A stretch of DNA of 64,000 nt from Echinarachnius parma (GCA_037951105.1 JBAMJV010002089.1:46577-110576), one strand, 5' to 3'. Positions 12,558 to 23,497 are shown, counted from the first letter of the stretch. Notes: generated by a model not told the origin, from the letters alone. Translations and numbers: made by a program.

Positions 12558-13031
12558 TTAGAGCGATCCATTAACTTTATATTTTCCCCAAAAGTAATGT
12601 TTGAGACTTCAATCATATACCAATATCATTGTAATATCCTTTTTTTTAAATCATTGTTTTATTGACATCAAATCAAATAAAAACCATGACAAACACAAAG
12701 ATATGATATGTGAGAATTTCATAGAAAAGAATAAAGTTTACCCATGATTTGATCCCGATCGTTCGGGTGAAGTATCCACATTCAGATACTATGAATGATT
12801 GAGTATCCAAATTCAGATACTACGGTCGTAAACCGTCTATACATGTAGATGCTCTTGAATTCAATCTTAAATATATCCATGATTATGGAGACATTTTAAA
12901 AATAAAAACCCATTTCATTCTTCTGTTAATACCATACAAATAAGTCAAACAACAGCGCAAAAAAAGGAGTGGGAAAGCCCCAAGTGATTTTGCTTGAAAT
13001 TGTACAAAGTATTAATAATGGATCACTTTAA
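12558..13031 (+). mobile_element. TTAA element, family M2
   Basis: Left TTAG|AGCGATCCATTAACTTT (one base off TTAA), right AATGGATCACT|TTAA. Contains TATCCA(C/A)ATTCAGATACTA twice, also found reversed near 32430. Confidence 0.7.
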
Positions 13032-13761
13032 AGGTATGGTGACAAGAAAACTGCCTCAAAATTGTGTTTTACTGTATCTAAGGTAGATTTTCATGAAGAT
13101 TACTAATACAAACATATTTTCCTCGTGGGAAAACCCGGTAAAATAAAAAAATCAACTTGTAAAATCACTTTCGGAACCCCCGTAAAAAAACTGAGCCCGG
13201 GCGGAAAAAAAATGACGCCATCTTTGTGACGTCACATGCAGGCAATCGCAGTTTAGCTCGGTCATAGACGTACACGCTGAGTGCAATACTCACCTTGACA
13301 GAGAGATATTATTTCCATTTGTTTCAATATTTGCAAACATTTGCTTAGGTTTATATCATGGACGATATACACTCAGATGTGTAGCTGCATCCTGTTACAA
13401 TTCATTTCTTAGCAATTCTTTATTAAGCACTTTCAGTTAAGCCTCAATTTACAAGCAAAAACAAGTTTGTTTTACTCGCAAGTCATAGGCTCTGCATGTA
13501 AACCATGCACATTCCTCCGCGTTGCGGTCTGCTTGTGATGTCATGAATCGGGTGACACGTGCGCACATTCCAGCTCTGCTATAAATGACTTTTTTAGGAG
13601 CATGGAACGCCGATGCGTAATAAAGCAAAAAAGTTGCATGAAATTTCCCTTTTTTTCCCAACTTAAGGATTTCTTTGAAAAAAAGAGTGTGGTATATCAA
13701 TAAAGGCACATATTTAAAGCTATAAACCTGTATCAAAGCCGTGATTTCCCCCCTCCTTTAA
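13028..13761. mobile_element. TTAA element, family M7, decayed long inverted repeat
   Basis: Begins at the same TTAA that ends the previous element (TTAA|AGGTATGG) and ends CTCCT|TTAA. Inner halves are inverted, for example TGACGTCACATGCAGGC near 13227 and GTCTGCTTGTGATGTCA near 13527. Confidence 0.55.
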
Positions 13762-13910
13762 AACCACATCCTGTTTTAATATGTCACAGTATGGAACTGC
13801 AAATTACCTTTTAAGGACATGTTTTGCAAATGCATGTTGAATTCTGTTTATCTGTATTAGTTAGTGTACACATCAAGAATGTGTAAACTGTAAACTAAAC
13901 TGCTTTGTTG

Positions 13911-14672
13911 TCGAGCCCACCGTAGGTGGAGGGGAGACTAAGGGATCCAAATTGCGTCCGTCCGTCCGTCCGTCCGTCCGTGACGCTTATACAAATTTGA
14001 ATAACTGTCAAACCCTGCATCTGTTCATAACCAAACTTGATTGGTAGATGCCCTAAACCGGCCTCCATGATATGCTGGGGTCAAAGGTCACATAAGTAGG
14101 TCAAAGGTCAAATGAGGGTCAATGTGAAGTTTTGGGGGTAAGAGTCTATTAGGGTAGATAACTTTCCAACCCTGCATCTGTTTGTAACCAAACTTGATTG
14201 GTAGATGCCCTATACCAGCCTCCATGATATGCTGGGGTCAAAGGTCACATAAGTAGGTCAAAGGTCAAATGAGGGTCAATGTGAAGTTTTAGGGGTAAGA
14301 GTCTATTAGGGTCGATAACTTTCCAACCCTGCATCTGTTTGTAACCAAACTTGATTGATAGATTGCCTATACCGGCCTCCATGATATGCTGGGGTCAAAG
14401 GTCACATAAGTAGGTCAAAGGTCAAATGAGGGTCAATGTGAAGTTTTTGGGGTAAGAGTCTATTAGGGTCGATAACTTTCCAACCCTGCATCTGTTTGTA
14501 ACCAAACTTGATTGGTAGATGCCCTATACTGGCCTCCATGATATGCTGGGGTCAAAGGTCACATATATAGGTCAAAGGTCAAATGATCAAATTTGAAAGT
14601 TTACCTGCAAGACTCTATAATGGTTGATAACTTTCCAACCCTGCATCTGTTTGTAACCAAACTTGATTGGCA
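13911..14672 (+). repeat. 157-bp satellite with (CCGT)n head and AGGTCA repeats
   Basis: CCCTGCATCTG recurs at 14013, 14170, 14327, 14484 and 14639, a 157-bp period. The array opens GTCGAGCCCACCGTAGGTGG, then (CCGT)n. Each unit has GGGGTCAAAGGTCACATAAG and a perfect AGGTCAAAGGTCA (14098, 14255, 14412, 14569), the DR1 arrangement bound by HNF4 or PPAR/RXR-type nuclear receptors in animals. Confidence 0.93.
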
Positions 14673-14917
14673 TGAATGCGCGAAATAGGGCGAGACACAT
14701 TACGGCTATCGCCTTGTATATTTTAACAATTTTAGCAATTTCCAATTTTTCCTCCAATTTGATAAGCCCCACCTCTTAACCCCTTGAATACGCGAACCGG
14801 GTGGGTTGTTTGTGTACACGGTCTATGGAGATTTCAGAATCTCGAAGGGAACGGTTAAAATACTAGTAGATTAGAGAATCTTCTCAAACATAACATTCCC
14901 ACTAATTTATTATTTTG

Positions 14918-15485
14918 TTAAAGGGGTATTCCGGGCCTGATAAAACTATTCGTTATTTGAATGAGCAGAACAAGAGGGATAATTGGTGAAAATTTGATCA
15001 AAATCGGACAGGAAACACGGGAGTTATACCTATTTGAACATCATGTAGTAATGAGCGATCGTTTCAAAATTGCCGCTAAATGCAACATCACGCACGAGCA
15101 ACTCGCCATAGCTTTAGTACATGAAAATACGCTTAATTCTCATTTTCATAGCTAAAAATTAATTTGTCTCTGCTTGTTTTCACGAATTCATAGAAGAATA
15201 CTGATGGGCCAACCTCATTGGAATTTGTAAGCTCATAAATTTGCTTTGTTATGAAGAAAATTAAAATTTTGTAAAATTTCCATGTAGAAGTCAAAATGGC
15301 TGCAGCTCGCAAGTGACGTCACGATCGATAGCAATTGCGAACGATGCTAAAAATCGGAGCAAAGTTCATCCTGTCATAACTTTTTTATTGCTCTACCGTT
15401 TTGGCTCAGATTTTCGATCATGATTCTTCATATTCACCGCATTTTATAGCAGATATCACATTTCTTGGGTGGAATTCCCCTTTAA
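14918..15485 (+). mobile_element. TTAA element, family M5 (GGGGTATTCCGGG / GGAATTCCCC)
   Basis: TTAA|AGGGGTATTCCGGGCCTG left and GGGTGGAATTCCCCT|TTAA right. Shares AACAAGAGGGATAATTGG-type and AATGGCTGCAGCTC-type interior with the copy at 60832-61297. Confidence 0.75.
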
Positions 15486-15580
15486 AGGGATCTTTGTTGA
15501 CTTTGTTGACATGTGCAAAAACTGAAGGAGGGTTGATAAAATGTGTATTTCTGTACATCTTTATTAAGAATTATCTATTT
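15482..15580 (+). mobile_element. Truncated M1 element abutting M5
   Basis: Starts from the TTAA that ends M5 (TTAA|AGGGATCTTTGTTGAC), continues GTGCAAAAACTGAAG, then stops resembling M1. Confidence 0.6.
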
Positions 15581-15619
15581 GAATGTTAGTTGTATATATT
15601 GATGATTTGGTTTCAACAA

Positions 15620-16020
15620 TTTGTATGCCTCCGCCAACAAAGTGGCCGGAGGCATTATGTTTTCGGGTTGTCCGTCCGTCCGTCTATACGTACGTACGTC
15701 CCGTTTTCGTTCTCGCAATATCTCAAGAACCGGTTGACGGATCAACTTCAAACTTGGTATGAGTGTACATATTGAGGTGACAATGATCTGATTAGATTTT
15801 TGGGGTCATAAGGTCAAAGGTCAAGGTCACAGAGCACAATATATGTGCAAAAATAGCTTGTAATGGCAAAATCTCAAGAACTGAACATCATGCTTCAATC
15901 AAACTTGGTATGTGAATGTATCTTAGTGAGCCAATGACGCCTTATAATTTGGGGGTCATCAGGTCAAAGGTCAAGGTCACAGGACTCTATAGATGTAGAT
16001 GCTAAAAAAGCTTGTAATTT
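15620..16020 (+). repeat. CGGAGGCAT/GGTCAAAGGTCAAGG repeat array, first part
   Basis: Head GCCTCCGCC...GGCCGGAGGCATTATG, then (CCGT)n, then units starting ATCTCAAGAAC and ending AGGTCAAAGGTCAAGGTCAC (15811 and 15961). The array resumes at 16929-17092 and again after 22825, so two insertions have split it. Confidence 0.88.
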
Positions 16021-16125
16021 GAAGTTTGAAGTTTTGAAGTTTGAAGTTTTATTAACAACAACAAAAAATACATCATCATCAAATACATGTAAGACAAAAT
16101 TATCAGAAATAATTACTGTAAGTAC

Positions 16126-16521
16126 TTAAAGGGATCTAGTAACTTTGTTGAGATGTGCAAAAACTGATGAATGGTTGATGCAATGTATATTGTTGTTATC
16201 TCATATGTCCACAGGGTATTGTGTGAAAATTTCAAGTCAAATGGACAATGTATGGCCAAGTAATGAGCGAAAATGCAAAGTGATATTGGGTGATATTCAC
16301 CAACTCACTGCATTCACTTTGTACAGGGATGAAAATCTCGCCCGGAGATTTTCTTATCTGAATACTTCAATCATACATATCTTTGTAATGAAAGGGAAAT
16401 TTGAAAAACCGAAAGCTGTCCCATGATTTTATTGTTAATACGAATACAACAAGGTATAAAGGAACCACTAGAATTAAAATTTTATTTTGAGGATTTGGAC
16501 AATGTTACTAAGTCCCTTTAA
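16126..16521 (+). mobile_element. TTAA element, family M1, 396 bp
   Basis: TTAA on both sides with inverted termini AGGGATCTAGTAAC and GTTACTAAGTCCCT. Almost identical to the 396-bp copy at 21004-21399, so recently active. The shared 93-codon open frame is not a gene: it is absent as a frame from other copies. Confidence 0.9.
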
Positions 16522-16796
16522 CAAAACAATTAAAGTAAAAATAACAATGTCAGACGTGTATCTACCTAAACATTTTATAGATCAAAATCAAGTTGTCGCT
16601 AAAGGAGAACCGAAAGTTAGCACAAGTGCTAGTCGAGATCGGTCCTCTCTGTTGTATAGTATAAACTATAATACAAATGACAGTATAAAATAACTTCACT
16701 GTAAAATAACTTCAATATAAAAGAATCATTATAATTAATGAGGTATACATTGTATACATTCTACCAAAAGACATTTTTAACCAAGCATACAATTAT

Positions 16797-16922
16797 TTAT
16801 TTATTTACCAAATACATTGTGAGGGCCTTACGAAATGAATATCTTGTTTTTTTTTCTTTAATCTCCTGAGGCAAACTGTTCCAAAGTTTTGGCCCAACAA
16901 AAGAAATGGAGAATGTCCCTTG
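16797..16922 (-). pseudogene. LINE ORF C-terminal fragment (VGPKLWNSLP)
   Basis: 42 codons ending in TAA. FVGPKLWNSLPQEIK followed by a basic stretch and YLVNK is the typical end of reverse transcriptase polyproteins of non-LTR retrotransposons, where a G-x-x-LWNSLP motif is common. No reverse transcriptase domain is attached, so this is a fragment. Confidence 0.8.
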
Positions 16923-16928
16923 AGTTGT

Positions 16929-17092
16929 CCTACATATTTAGCAAAATCTCAAGAACTGAATGTCAGATTTCAATCAACCTTGGTACCTTAGTGTATCTTA
17001 GGGAGCCAATGTAGCCATATAATTTGGGGGTCATGAGGTCAAAGTTCAAGGTTACATAATTCATATGCGAAATAGCTTGTGATTGTAAAAAC
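16929..17092 (+). repeat. CGGAGGCAT/GGTCA array, second part
   Basis: One unit, GCAAAATCTCAAGAACTGAA to GATTGTAAAAAC, with AGGTCAAAGTTCAAGG. It ends at the target duplication GTAAAAAC of the composite element. Confidence 0.85.
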
Positions 17093-17599
17093 TAAGCCTG
17101 GGTCGGAACGGACGGAATACCGGAATCCGTCCGGTGTGTGCGTGTTCCGGTTTTGTTTTCTCCATTCCGGTATTCCGATGAAACAATGTAATACATAAAG
17201 AATATCTTATATATTTTGTAGTAGAAAACTATCAGAAGAAAACAAATGACAAAAAAGTACAAGAAAGACGATGTCGAATGCAACTTACAACGACGAGAAA
17301 TCCGCTGCGTTTATTATGAAAGCCGATCTAGCGCGCCGTGCGGCAAGTACGGCATACGATCGACGTCGTAGACTATAGCTACCCCGGCGCGCCCGCCCGC
17401 ACAGTCATGCAGCTGCTATCAGTCAGAGCTGCGCCGTACCATGTCACCCGTACATGTACTAATACTGCACATGGATCAAAATGATTCTCAAACGTTGACA
17501 TCCAGTCCGCCCTCTATTGGTAGTATTCGGTACTAATGCTCCGATACAGCCCGCCATATCACTCGTATACTTTGCGTGCAGGTTCCGGGTCTCTTTTCT
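17093..17599 (+). repeat. Left arm of composite element
   Basis: From TAAGCCTGGGTCGG to GGTTCCGGGTCTCTTTTCT. Contains ACCGGAATCCG and GGTATTCCG palindromic words, GATCTAGCGCGCCG, and the GC-rich GGCGCGCCCGCCCGCAC. Reverse complement of 22207-22824 with a few percent mismatch by eye. Confidence 0.9.
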
Positions 17600-18426
17600 G
17601 CCGGGGAATTCCCCAATTATAATAATAATAATAATGGTATTTTATTTTATTCAACAAAATGTCACATTCACAGCTACAAGCTGAATTGCAGTGTCATTTG
17701 CAACAATATTTACAAACATGGAAATAACATTAATGAACTCACGAGGTATAAAGAAACCTTAATATATTATATACAATAATTAGAGAAATAAATCATAATA
17801 TACCTGAATAGTATCACAAATTAGGCATGAATACTAACGAAAGACTGTTAAATTATATTATTATTTTGTATATCGATTAATCAATAATTAAGTGATTAGA
17901 AAAATCAATAGGCATCATGTATCAATTTATATTTCCTAATGCAAATTTTATATTTTAAGATAACATTATTTAAAACCATAATGACTGCTGTAACATTTAC
18001 TGGGCTAGTTAAAAATTTACGAAAATTACATAATATAGCTCAATCACAAATTAATAGAATAACGAATTAGCCGTAATTACTAACCAACGACAGTGAGTAA
18101 TAATGTTGTTTTATATATTGATACATGAAATGAGTAATAACTAGAAGGCCGACAAAGTCAGCATACCCACGCCTCCCATTAGCCCTGTTCTACCCCTTCG
18201 TCGGCCTCAACCCTGTTTTGCTTACCGATGCATCCTAAAAACATAGTGATCAACCGTTGAACAGAACGAGTGTATGAACTGTATGTTTATCTTAAGCGTA
18301 TAAGTTTAAATTGCATGTAAATTGTCCACTTGAGAGGATCATCACCATTGTTCTGGTCATTGGGCCAGGATGTGTGCATTAATGCCATTAATTATTATTT
18401 TGCGACTGCAACTGGCGAACTGCAGT
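17600..18426 (-). repeat. Retroelement 3' end-like AT-rich tail, reverse strand
   Basis: On the minus strand this reads GAATAAAATAAAATACC then (ATT)n ending at the left arm, like the tail of a non-LTR element. It may be the 3' end of the same retroelement whose coding remnant is at 21404-22206; the link is inferred. A GGCCGACAAAGTC / CGTCGGCC pair at 18148-18206 is a local inverted repeat. Confidence 0.45.
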
Positions 18427-18745
18427 GGGGCAATTCCACGGTAACGGAAGGACATTCAGACGCAATTTTCGAAATTCAATCAAATAATTCCAGGATCCTG
18501 TTTATGATTGATCATTGCAAATTACATTTCTGAGATTCTTGGAACACCTCTGATTTACTATTTTAAAAACATTTTTTTTTACATAACGTGTATTAAATAT
18601 TGACACTAATGAGGCCGGTAACGGAAGGACAGCAAAACGGACATGGATTTTCATGTTCTTCAGTTATGATCGGATCTCTGTCAATTTTTGAAATTCAATC
18701 AAATAATTACAGGATCCTGTTTATGATTCATCGAGATCGACCACC
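18427..18745 (+). repeat. GTAACGGAAGGAC element with internal duplication
   Basis: Opens GGGGCAATTCCACGGTAACG. GTAACGGAAGGAC occurs at 18441 and 18618, each followed by GAAATTCAATCAAATAATT and CAGGATCCTGTTTATGATT. The opening matches the start of the element at 51707 (GGGCAATTCCAAGGTAAC). Confidence 0.7.
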
Positions 18746-18904
18746 ACCTGGCTCGCCCTTGGCTTGGCCTTGGACTTGTCATTAGTAGCGAGATCGATAT
18801 CACAGAGTCAGTCAGTGTTGCCAGTGAAAAAAATACAATTATGCTAGAGGAGCAGCGAAAATTCTGCTAAATCGGCTAAAATTGTGCCAAACCCTCTTTT
18901 GTAG

Positions 18905-19290
18905 CCGAGAGTAATTTTTTAGACCGAGACCAGGAAATTTTCAGGCCTAGACCAGGACCCATTGTTTGAGAAAAATCCTGTAAGCGGGGGGGGGGGGGGG
19001 GGGGTAGAAAATTTTGGAAGCCGAGACCAGGTCCTGTCGCAAACTTTCGAGGCCTAGACCAGGACCGATTGGTTGGGAAAATCCTGTGTAAGCGGGGGGG
19101 GGGGGGGGGTAGTCGTAGAATTTTTTTTCAATTAAGGCAGCCGAGGCTAGGGCTGATCGCCGATTTTGAGACCAAGACCAGGTCCAGTCCCACATTTTTG
19201 AGGCAAGACCAGGATTTTTACACAAATTCAGAGGCCAAGACCAGGATCTTCCAAAAAAATTCCCGTCCAGAACATTGGTGATGATTGTCG
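18905..19290 (+). repeat. ~108-bp tandem repeat, AGACCAGGA with G runs
   Basis: GGCCTAGACCAGGACC recurs at 18943 and 19051, each followed by AAATCCTGT...AAGCG and a long G run. Related words (GCCAAGACCAGGATC) continue to about 19250. The 131-codon minus-strand frame here is a repeat artefact. Confidence 0.8.
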
Positions 19291-19309
19291 AGACCTTTTT
19301 TTTTTCTTC

Positions 19310-19452
19310 AAATTCTGCCAGAATTATGCTAAAAAGAGTCAAATTATGCCAGAATTTTGCAAAAAAAGGCCAAATTATGCCAGGTATAATGCCAGATGCT
19401 AAAAGGGTCTAAATTATGCCAGAAAGCATAATTATGCCAGATCTGGCAACGT
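19310..19452 (+). repeat. AAATTATGCCAG short tandem repeat
   Basis: AAATTATGCCAG or close variants occur about six times at uneven spacing, ending in ATCTGGCAACGTTGC. Confidence 0.7.
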
Positions 19453-20025
19453 TGCTGAGAGTTGATGCACAGACGTACGTTGTATCGCATACAGCAGGCT
19501 AACCAGCGCGTTTTAGGCACGATTTGGTGAAAATGCCTAGGCCAGGGTGTAGGCCGCTTGCTTGCGGCGCGGCAGCCCCATGGCGAGGCAGTGTACAAAA
19601 TTATTGACAATGAGACTGCACACTGTTTTACTTTTGTATAATCAATCCATTTTCCCCTATTTTCCTGATTCTAACCAGTCTAGATGTATTCAATATGTAA
19701 AAATGAACATCTGTTCATCTTCACATTAGTGTCGGGTCAATCATAATTATTAAATAAATAAATGTATTTTTCGGAAACTTACCAATTTCTTGGCGCTTCA
19801 AAGTTCAGATCAGCGTGTTGCAATTCAATTCCGTTCCGTATTAATTAACCCGGAATCGAAAGTACCGTACCATAACATATGGTACCGTGCGCGCGATCGC
19901 GATGCACACCTGGACTAAACTTGTTAGTTGCTGCTCGATTGGATTCAGCGAGGTTACCGTACCGCGCCTATAACGTGCAGATATTATTTAGGCACACACG
20001 TGCATTAAATACATACTCAAACTTC
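19453..20025. other. No supported feature
   Basis: Interior of the composite element. The 163-codon frame starting at 19879 runs into the repeat tail and has no family resemblance. Confidence 0.55.
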
Positions 20026-20290
20026 AAGGTTCCACAGAATTTGCAGGGGTCAACCAATCATCACCAAAATCTAATCGATTCTTCCATGTCACTATCCAAA
20101 CATTCCCTGAAAATTTGGTGCAAATCCGTTCACCCGTTCTCTAGTTATCTTGTACACAAACAAACAAAAAAAAACAAAAAAAAACAGACAAACAAACAAA
20201 CAAACAAACAAACAAACAAACAAACAAACATACGGAACCCTTTACATAACCCCCTGCCGATTTCATCGGCGTGGGTAACAAAAGCCCATA
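20026..20290 (+). repeat. Retroelement-like 3' segment with (CAAA)n tail
   Basis: TTTGCAGGGGTCAACCAATC...AAATTTGGTGCAAATCCG...CTAGTTATCTTGTACACAAAC followed by (CAAA)n at 20189-20230. This wording with an AAAC tail is a widespread dispersed repeat of marine invertebrates (from memory). Confidence 0.65.
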
Positions 20291-21003
20291 ATATAATATT
20301 AAGGCATCGTGTATTAATTCGATTTTCTAATGCAAATTTAATATTTAAAAGTAAAATTTATAAAATTTAAAATACTTATAAATTAATATTTATAACACTT
20401 ACTAAGCAAGTTAAAGATTTATACAAAAACTACATAAACTAGCAGCAATTCTTGGAAATTAGTAATAATTAATTATCCGAATAGAATGATATGATATATG
20501 AATTATAATGTATTGCATTCAATGGCTTAACTAACTTTATTCAATTACATGGATTATGGATATAATGATATCACCCGTAAATTGAGACTCGTACACAAAA
20601 ATGCGAATTCAAATGCATTTCAATAAGAGTTTTGGTTTGGTTCAATAGCTTATAATAATCAACACTTACTTTTAAAGTCAAAAGTATTAAATGTACAATT
20701 ATAAGGTACTGTATCTCGCTGTAATAACTAGTTTGTACAAATCAATTATCCAATACAATTCGTAAGGGTGAATAAATGCATTTTTACCATCAAAGTATAA
20801 TTGCCCGTTATTATACACAAATGCCTCACACAAAGGAAGCATCATAATAAAGATAGGAAGCATCATAATCATAATAATACAGATCGGAATTATGTGCGTG
20901 AACAATTATAACACAATAATCAAATCAAATCAGTATATTATATTTATAATAGTACAAAACTTACGTGTCTAATGTATTACATGCATCAATATACATGGGG
21001 ATT
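20291..21003. other. No supported feature
   Basis: Very AT-rich interior of the composite element; no coding signal. Confidence 0.55.
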
Positions 21004-21399
21004 TTAAAGGGATCTAGTAACTTTGTTTAGATGTGCAAAAACTGAAGAATGGTTGATGCAATGTATACTGTTGTTATCTCATATGTCCTCAGGGTATTGT
21101 GTGAAAATTTCAGGTCAAATGGACAATGTATGGCCAAGTAATGAGCGAAAATGCAAAGTGATATTGGGTGATATTCACCAACTCACTGCATTCACTTTGT
21201 ACAGGGATGAAAATCTCGCCCGGAGATTTTCTTATCTAAATACTTCAATCATACATATCTTTGTAATGAAAGGGAAATTTGAAAAACCGAAAGCTGTCCC
21301 ATGATTTTATTGTTAATACGAATACAACAAGGTATAAAGGAACCGCTAGAATTACAATTTTATTTTGAGGATTTGGACAATGTTACTAAGTCCCTTTAA
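21004..21399 (+). mobile_element. TTAA element, family M1, 396 bp, nested in composite element
   Basis: TTAA|AGGGATCTAGTAACTTTG to ACTAAGTCCCT|TTAA. Only a handful of differences from 16126-16521. It sits inside the composite element and so inserted after or together with it. Confidence 0.9.
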
Positions 21400-21403
21400 G
21401 GTA

Positions 21404-22206
21404 TCTAATTAGTATTTTTATTCAAGCATCTCACAATGTAAGGAATAGGGCTGGACCTATACCTTTCTGTCCTACAACTAATAGAATATAAATTTGTTTG
21501 ACGACGTAACTGCCTTCCAGTGTCTGGTCTCTGTTCTGGGAGCCAGTTCCGGAAATCATTAGAATTAAGGAGGGATTTGCTGAACTTCAAGCATATTTTC
21601 TTCCGCCTATCTTCCAGAGTTTTCAACCATCTTCCTTCGCGTCTACGATCGCTTTCTGGACCTTGTTACGACCGGCTTTCCACTCGGCGCGAGAACTAGT
21701 GTGGAACAGGATTTGTCGTTCCCGGATTAGCGATTTGATGTGCGGGGTGATCCAAGCTTTATCTTTTTCGTGGATCTTTACACTTTTGCAAGGGAAGTTG
21801 TCGTCGATAGCGTGCTTCAATGTTGCATGAAATGCGTCATATTTTGCTTGAGTGCCGGACGACGCGTCTCGGACCTCAGGCCAAGTGTGGGATGATATCC
21901 ATCGGCCGAAAGATCTGATGTTGGAATCTCTCATGGGTCTCACAACTCGCTTTGTGGTGACATTTATGCGGTGAGGAAATGACGGCAGAAGAGGCCATAA
22001 TACTGTGTTATGGTCACTGTTGGCAATCGGACATTTGATAACACAACTCTGGTAGTACTGCTTCATATTAGTCAAAATTTTGTCCAGGATAGCATCATTC
22101 CTCGTGGGCTTGTCTACAACTTGTTTAAGTGCTGTAGCATGGCAAATTTGGACTGTATCTACCTTGTTGAAATCACCCAAGATTCCCGGCGGATGGATCT
22201 TGCGTA
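21404..22206 (-). pseudogene. Non-LTR retrotransposon ORF remnant with the reverse transcriptase deleted
   Basis: Minus strand. The part after residue 67 of the 259-codon frame reads GILGDFNK, then VVDKPTRNDAILD and NSDHNTVLW: the end of an APE-type endonuclease with its GDFN and SDHN motifs. The linker follows (FGRWISSHTWPEV, FPCKSVKIHEKDKAWITP, RNKVQKAIVDAK). It then jumps, with a frame change, to LEDRRKKICLKFSKSLLN...RTERYRSSPIPYIVRCLN, the usual end of such polyproteins. The whole reverse transcriptase core is absent at the joint near 21626. CR1/Jockey-like by wording. Confidence 0.85.
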
Positions 22207-22824
22207 AGAAAAGAGACCCGGAACCTGCACGCAAAGTATACGAGTGATATGGCGGGCTGTATCGGAGCATAGTACATAGTACATAGTACCGATAGAGGGC
22301 GGACTGGATGTCAACGTTTGAGAATCGTTTTGATCCATGTGCAGTATTAGTACATGTACGGGTGACATGGTACTGCGCAGCTCTGACTGATAGCAGCTGC
22401 ATGACTGTACTGTGCGGGCGGGCGCGCCAGGGTAGCTATAGTCTACGACGTAGATCGTATGCCGTACTCGCCGCACGGCGCGCTAGATCGGCTTTCATAA
22501 TAAACGCAGCGGATTTCTTGTCGTTGTAAGTTGCATTCAACATCGTCTTTCTTGTACTTTTTTGTCATTTGTTTTCTTCTGATAGTTTTCTACTACAAAA
22601 TATGAATTTTTGAGGAAAAATAGGTTTTCCGCGAGGCAGTTGAGTTGGCCTGTCTCGCAGCACGGGGCCTGCCTGCGCTGCCGAAACTAGTATGGCAGAC
22701 CTTCTAGTGCGTGTTCGTTCCGTATCATTCATTGGCAGGTTTTTTTTTATCGGAATACCGGATTCCGACCGGCACAACACCGGCGGATTCCGGAACAAAA
22801 AAATTCCGACATGACTCGGGCTTA
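22207..22824 (-). repeat. Right arm of composite element
   Basis: Reverse copy of the left arm. It is about 110 bp longer because a block near 22606-22740 is absent from, or diverged in, the left arm. It contributes the first 65 or so codons of the fused open frame at 21623-22402. Confidence 0.9.
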
Positions 22825-22990
22825 GTAAAAACTCAAGAAATGAATGTCAGATTTCAATCACACTTGGTTCCTGAATGTATCTTGGGGAGCCGATGTAGCA
22901 ACACAATTTTGGGGTCATAAGGTCAAGGTCACATTACTCATTATATATGCAAAAATAGCTTGTAATTGTGATATCTCAAGATCTGGATGA
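22825..22990 (+). repeat. CGGAGGCAT/GGTCA array, third part
   Basis: Continues from target duplication GTAAAAAC into CTCAAGAAATGAATGTCAG, CATAAGGTCAAGGTCAC and AATAGCTTGTAATTG, in register with the second part. Confidence 0.85.
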
Positions 22991-23091
22991 TGATTAACCA
23001 TCAAAATTTCAACTACCTCTTTAAAGCGAGAAAACATATCTAGGTCAAGTGCGCTCATTGCATTCAGTCCTGTATTTACTTTACGGTGCAG

Positions 23092-23497
23092 TTAAAGGGT
23101 ACCACCACCCAATTATTAAAGAAAGGTAACATCTTTAGTATTCCATTCCATCAACAATTTCACAAAAATATGTTTCCAGAAAAAAATATATAATTGGAAA
23201 ACGCCTCACCATTCTAAAGCATGCGGTCTGAATTGCGAAGACTAATGTGTGCAGAGCGAATGAATCGCCCGGGATTCTATTGTCTACAAACGTACGCGTG
23301 AATTCTCATTGACGCACTCACAAATGTTTGGCCCGTACTAACCAGGAAATAGTAGTGGTTCCGTAAGTGGTGGAAATGAATTGCTTTGTGTATGAATTAC
23401 ACAACCCTTTGCAAAATGTTGGGTATCTATTTGATATCACAAAACGGTACCAAAACATATAATAATGTGTTGTTCTTTGCCTGGTGGTCCCCTTTAA
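23092..23497 (+). mobile_element. TTAA element, family M3, 406 bp
   Basis: TTAA|AGGGTACCACCACCC to CTGGTGGTCCCCT|TTAA. Nearly identical to 2595-3019. Just after it, CTTAAAGGGATCTACAG looks like the start of another M1-type element. Confidence 0.85.

Larger units (their letters stand above)
16021..16928 (-). mobile_element. 5'-truncated LINE 3' end inserted in the array
   Basis: On the minus strand, a coding tail (16797-16922) is followed by 3' untranslated DNA and a tail of AACTTCAAACTTCAAA repeats at 16021. It interrupts the array between GCTTGTAAT and GCAAAATCTCAAG, which are adjacent in intact units. An M1 element (16126-16521) is nested in its 3' part. Confidence 0.75.
17093..22824. mobile_element. 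5.7-kb composite inverted-repeat element with 8-bp target duplication
   Basis: GTAAAAAC occurs at 17085-17092 and 22825-22832 directly outside the termini TAAGCCTGGGTCGG and (inward) TAAGCCCGAGTC. The outer repeat array continues in register across the duplication (GTAAAAAC|TCAAGAAATG). Arms of about 507 and 618 bp are inverted copies of each other. The interior holds retrotransposon sequence, an M1 element, a GTAACGGAAGGAC element and other repeats. The 8-bp duplication and TAAGCC ends match the smaller hAT-like element at 49126-49600. Confidence 0.88.

Noticed and set aside
13911..14672. CRISPR-like regular repeat
   Set aside because: Units are 157 bp with no unique spacers, and the DNA is clearly eukaryotic; this is a satellite.
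19879..20370. 163-codon frame, one of the longest on the + strand
   Set aside because: It ends in a (CAAA)n tail read as KQTNKQTNK and starts in anonymous DNA; no domain or splice support.
16145..21304. Two almost identical 93-codon frames (16145-16426 and 21023-21304)
   Set aside because: They are the same stretch of two M1 copies. Other M1 copies do not keep the frame, and the sequence has no known motif.
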